The translations under genes and the position numbers were made by a program. A DNA stretch of 15,598 nucleotides from Paracoccaceae bacterium (GTDB lineage Bacteria > Pseudomonadota > Alphaproteobacteria > Rhodobacterales > Rhodobacteraceae): the NCBI GenBank assembly GCA_003500165.1, contig DNSZ01000013.1, forward strand, positions 1-15,598. The letters are read 5' to 3'. Numbering within the stretch: position 1 is the stretch's first letter; every line of letters starts with the position of its first letter. The notes under the pieces were generated by a model that saw only the letters and a program-made list of their open reading frames with translations, was not told the DNA's origin and searched no databases. Below are positions 14,005-15,598 of this stretch, piece by piece.

Positions 14005-15585
14005 TTGAAATCCACAAGCGCAGATCCGACCTTTGATGGCGGCACCATCCGCCACGCGACCGGCGCGGATGCGGTCGGCCCTCACCTGCCCGGCAGAACG
14101 GAGACGGTTGACCCGAGCGGCCGGAAGGACACGCTGGCGCCCTCCGATCAGCGCGCCTCCCCTCATGGCGTCGTGCATGCCGTGCGGGGGGCGGTCGTGG
14201 ATGTCGTGTTTGCCGGGTCAGACCTGCCTCCGATCGACTCCGCCATGGTCGTGAATTGGGATCGGACGACAGACCTCATTCTCGAAGTCCACAGCCACCT
14301 CGATCAGAACACCGTCCGCGCGGTGGCCTTCCAATCGACCGCGGGACTCGCCCGCGGCGTGCCGGTGCAGGCCAGCGGCGCGCCGGTGAGTGTACCCGTG
14401 GGCGATGCCGTTCTCGGACGGCTTCTGGATGTGGTAGGCCGTCCGCAGGACGACGGGCCAGCCCTGCCCGAGGATACGCCACGTCGCTCGATCCACGCCC
14501 TGCCACCGCTTCTGAAATCCCAGACAAGCGCGACCGATGTGTTCGAGACGGGGATCAAGGTGATCGACCTGCTGACCCCGATGGCGCAGGGCGGCAAGGC
14601 CGCGATGTTCGGTGGCGCAGGCGTGGGCAAGACCGTTCTGGTGATGGAACTGATCCGCGCCATGGTCGAGAAATACGAAGGCATCTCGGTCTTCGCGGGC
14701 GTGGGCGAGAGATCACGCGAAGGGCATGAGCTTCTGACCGAAATGCAGGACTCAGGCGTGCTGGCGCGCACCGTGCTGGTCTATGGTCAGATGAACGAGC
14801 CACCCGGAGCGCGCTGGCGGGCTCCGCTCACAGCCTTGACGATTTCGGAATACTTCCGCGACCAGAAGCACAAGAACGTCCTTCTTCTGATGGATAACGT
14901 GTTCCGCTTCGTCCAGGCCGGGGCCGAGGTATCGAGCCTTCTGGGCCGCCTGCCCTCGCGCGTGGGCTACCAGCCGACGCTTGCGACCGAAGTGGCGGGC
15001 CTGCAAGAGCGTATTGCCTCCGTGGCAGGCTCTGCCGTGACCGCGATTCAAGCGGTCTATGTGCCTGCCGACGATTTCACCGACCCCGCTGTGACCACGA
15101 TTTCCGGGCACATGGATTGCGTCATCATGCTGTCCCGCGCCCAGGCCTCCGAAGGGTTCTATCCGGCGATCGACCCGCTGGGCTCCTCCTCCATGCTGCT
15201 CGATCCTCTGGTTGTCGGTGACGGGCATTACCGGACCGCCGAAGCCGTCCGGCAGGCACTGGCAAGGTTCCGCGAGTTGACCGACATCATTTCGCTGCTC
15301 GGGGTCGAGGAGCTTGGAGTCGCCGACCGCCTCATCGTCAAGCGCGCGCGACGGCTGCAGCGGTTCCTGACCCAGCCCTTCATGGTGACCGAGGCCTTTA
15401 CCGGCACACAGGGCGCCAGCGTGCCTCTCACCGAGACCCTTGCGGGGTGCCGCGCCATTCTGGACGGCGAGACCGACGCGTGGTCCGAAAGCTCGCTCTA
15501 CATGGTCGGCACGCTGGAGGACGCAAGACAGAAAGAGGCCGCTGCAAGTGCCTCGGACGCCGCGGACGCCGAGGCAGCAGCCTAA
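14005..15585 (+). CDS. atpD: N-type ATPase (alternative F1Fo) beta subunit
   Basis: This is the catalytic subunit of an alternative F1Fo ATPase. It has 526 residues: a disordered N-terminal extension (about 1-54), a beta-barrel (GVVHAVRGAVVDVVFAGSDL), Walker A GGAGVGKT (203-210), catalytic Glu235 and Arg236 (GVGERSREGHELL), Walker B LLLMDNVFRF (Asp297) and PSRVGYQPTLATEV. N-ATPase features rather than housekeeping ones are PPGARWRAPLTALTISEYFR (housekeeping: RMRVGLTALT) and VEELGVADRL in place of the DELSEED motif. The TTG start at 14005 has GAGG 6 bases upstream. N-ATPase operons begin with atpD, so this is the first gene, and the next gene starts inside its stop (TAATG). Whether Na+ or H+ is used depends on subunit c, outside the window. 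Confidence 0.94.
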   Translation: MKSTSADPTFDGGTIRHATGADAVGPHLPGRTETVDPSGRKDTLAPSDQRASPHGVVHAVRGAVVDVVFAGSDLPPIDSAMVVNWDRTTDLILEVHSHLDQNTVRAVAFQSTAGLARGVPVQASGAPVSVPVGDAVLGRLLDVVGRPQDDGPALPEDTPRRSIHALPPLLKSQTSATDVFETGIKVIDLLTPMAQGGKAAMFGGAGVGKTVLVMELIRAMVEKYEGISVFAGVGERSREGHELLTEMQDSGVLARTVLVYGQMNEPPGARWRAPLTALTISEYFRDQKHKNVLLLMDNVFRFVQAGAEVSSLLGRLPSRVGYQPTLATEVAGLQERIASVAGSAVTAIQAVYVPADDFTDPAVTTISGHMDCVIMLSRAQASEGFYPAIDPLGSSSMLLDPLVVGDGHYRTAEAVRQALARFRELTDIISLLGVEELGVADRLIVKRARRLQRFLTQPFMVTEAFTGTQGASVPLTETLAGCRAILDGETDAWSESSLYMVGTLEDARQKEAAASASDAADAEAAA

Positions 15586-15598
15586 TGCTTCAGTCAAG
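15585..15598 (+). CDS. First codons of the next ATPase gene (probably atpC)
   Basis: An ATG overlapping the atpD stop by one base (TAATG) opens a frame reading Met-Leu-Gln-Ser before the window ends. In N-ATPase operons the epsilon subunit gene atpC follows atpD, so that is the likely identity, inferred from gene order alone. Confidence 0.5.

Overview
This GC-rich window looks like a stress and persistence region from an alphaproteobacterium, most likely of the Rhodobacteraceae/Paracoccaceae type. The evidence is the gene content: a CIRCE-controlled groESL, a CbpA/CbpM pair, an HPF-like ribosome factor, a PHA synthase, an FNR-type box, and the beta subunit of an alternative (N-type) F1Fo ATPase. 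The lineage is inferred from protein style, because there is no rRNA or other marker gene. No tRNA, rRNA, CRISPR array or intact insertion sequence was seen.

Layout. 1-318: no convincing gene. 319-507 (+): small Lys/Ala-rich protein, sharing a convergent hairpin terminator with a Crp/Fnr-family regulator (566-1300, -). 1449-1685 (+): small helical unknown, followed by two hairpins. 1800-1826: a perfect CIRCE operator, then groES (GTG start, 1881) and groEL (2213), a hairpin, and a 44-residue basic protein (3967-4101). 4263-4862 (-): the decayed tail of a phage lysis cassette. It holds a 62-codon reading frame with an internal TGA, an i-spanin (Rz-like) frame with an internal TAG, and an intact embedded o-spanin lipoprotein (Rz1-like). 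4863-5223: no intact gene. 5224-6494 (-): a cbpA/dnaJ-like gene overlapping cbpM. 6495-6711: divergent control region with an FNR-like box about equally spaced from a candidate -10 on each side. 6712-9766 (+): a coupled HlyD/FtsX/LolD-type ABC exporter. 9970-10287 (+): HPF/RaiA-like protein. 10534-11234 (-): a DUF883 (YqjD/ElaB-like) gene overlapping a DUF1469 (YqjE-like) gene. 11325-11744 (-): cupin. 11947-13794 (-): class I PHA synthase. 14005-15585 (+): N-ATPase beta subunit, overlapped by the first codons of the next gene at the window edge.

How it fits together (inference). Most genes here serve survival rather than growth: extra folding capacity (GroESL, CbpA), ribosome hibernation or membrane tethering (HPF-like plus YqjD/YqjE-like), carbon storage (PhaC), alternative ion-driven energetics (N-ATPase), and envelope export (ABC system). 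Two control inputs can be read directly: HrcA/CIRCE for groESL and an FNR-type site between the J-protein operon and the exporter. The Crp/Fnr protein encoded here lacks the FNR cysteine cluster and the FNR recognition-helix residues, so a separate FNR/FnrL is the more likely reader of that site. Nothing forms a clear new enzymatic system. The least ordinary points are the symmetric FNR-type divergent promoter, the doubly nonsense-mutated spanin cassette that keeps an intact embedded o-spanin, and the convergent HPF and YqjDE-like genes.
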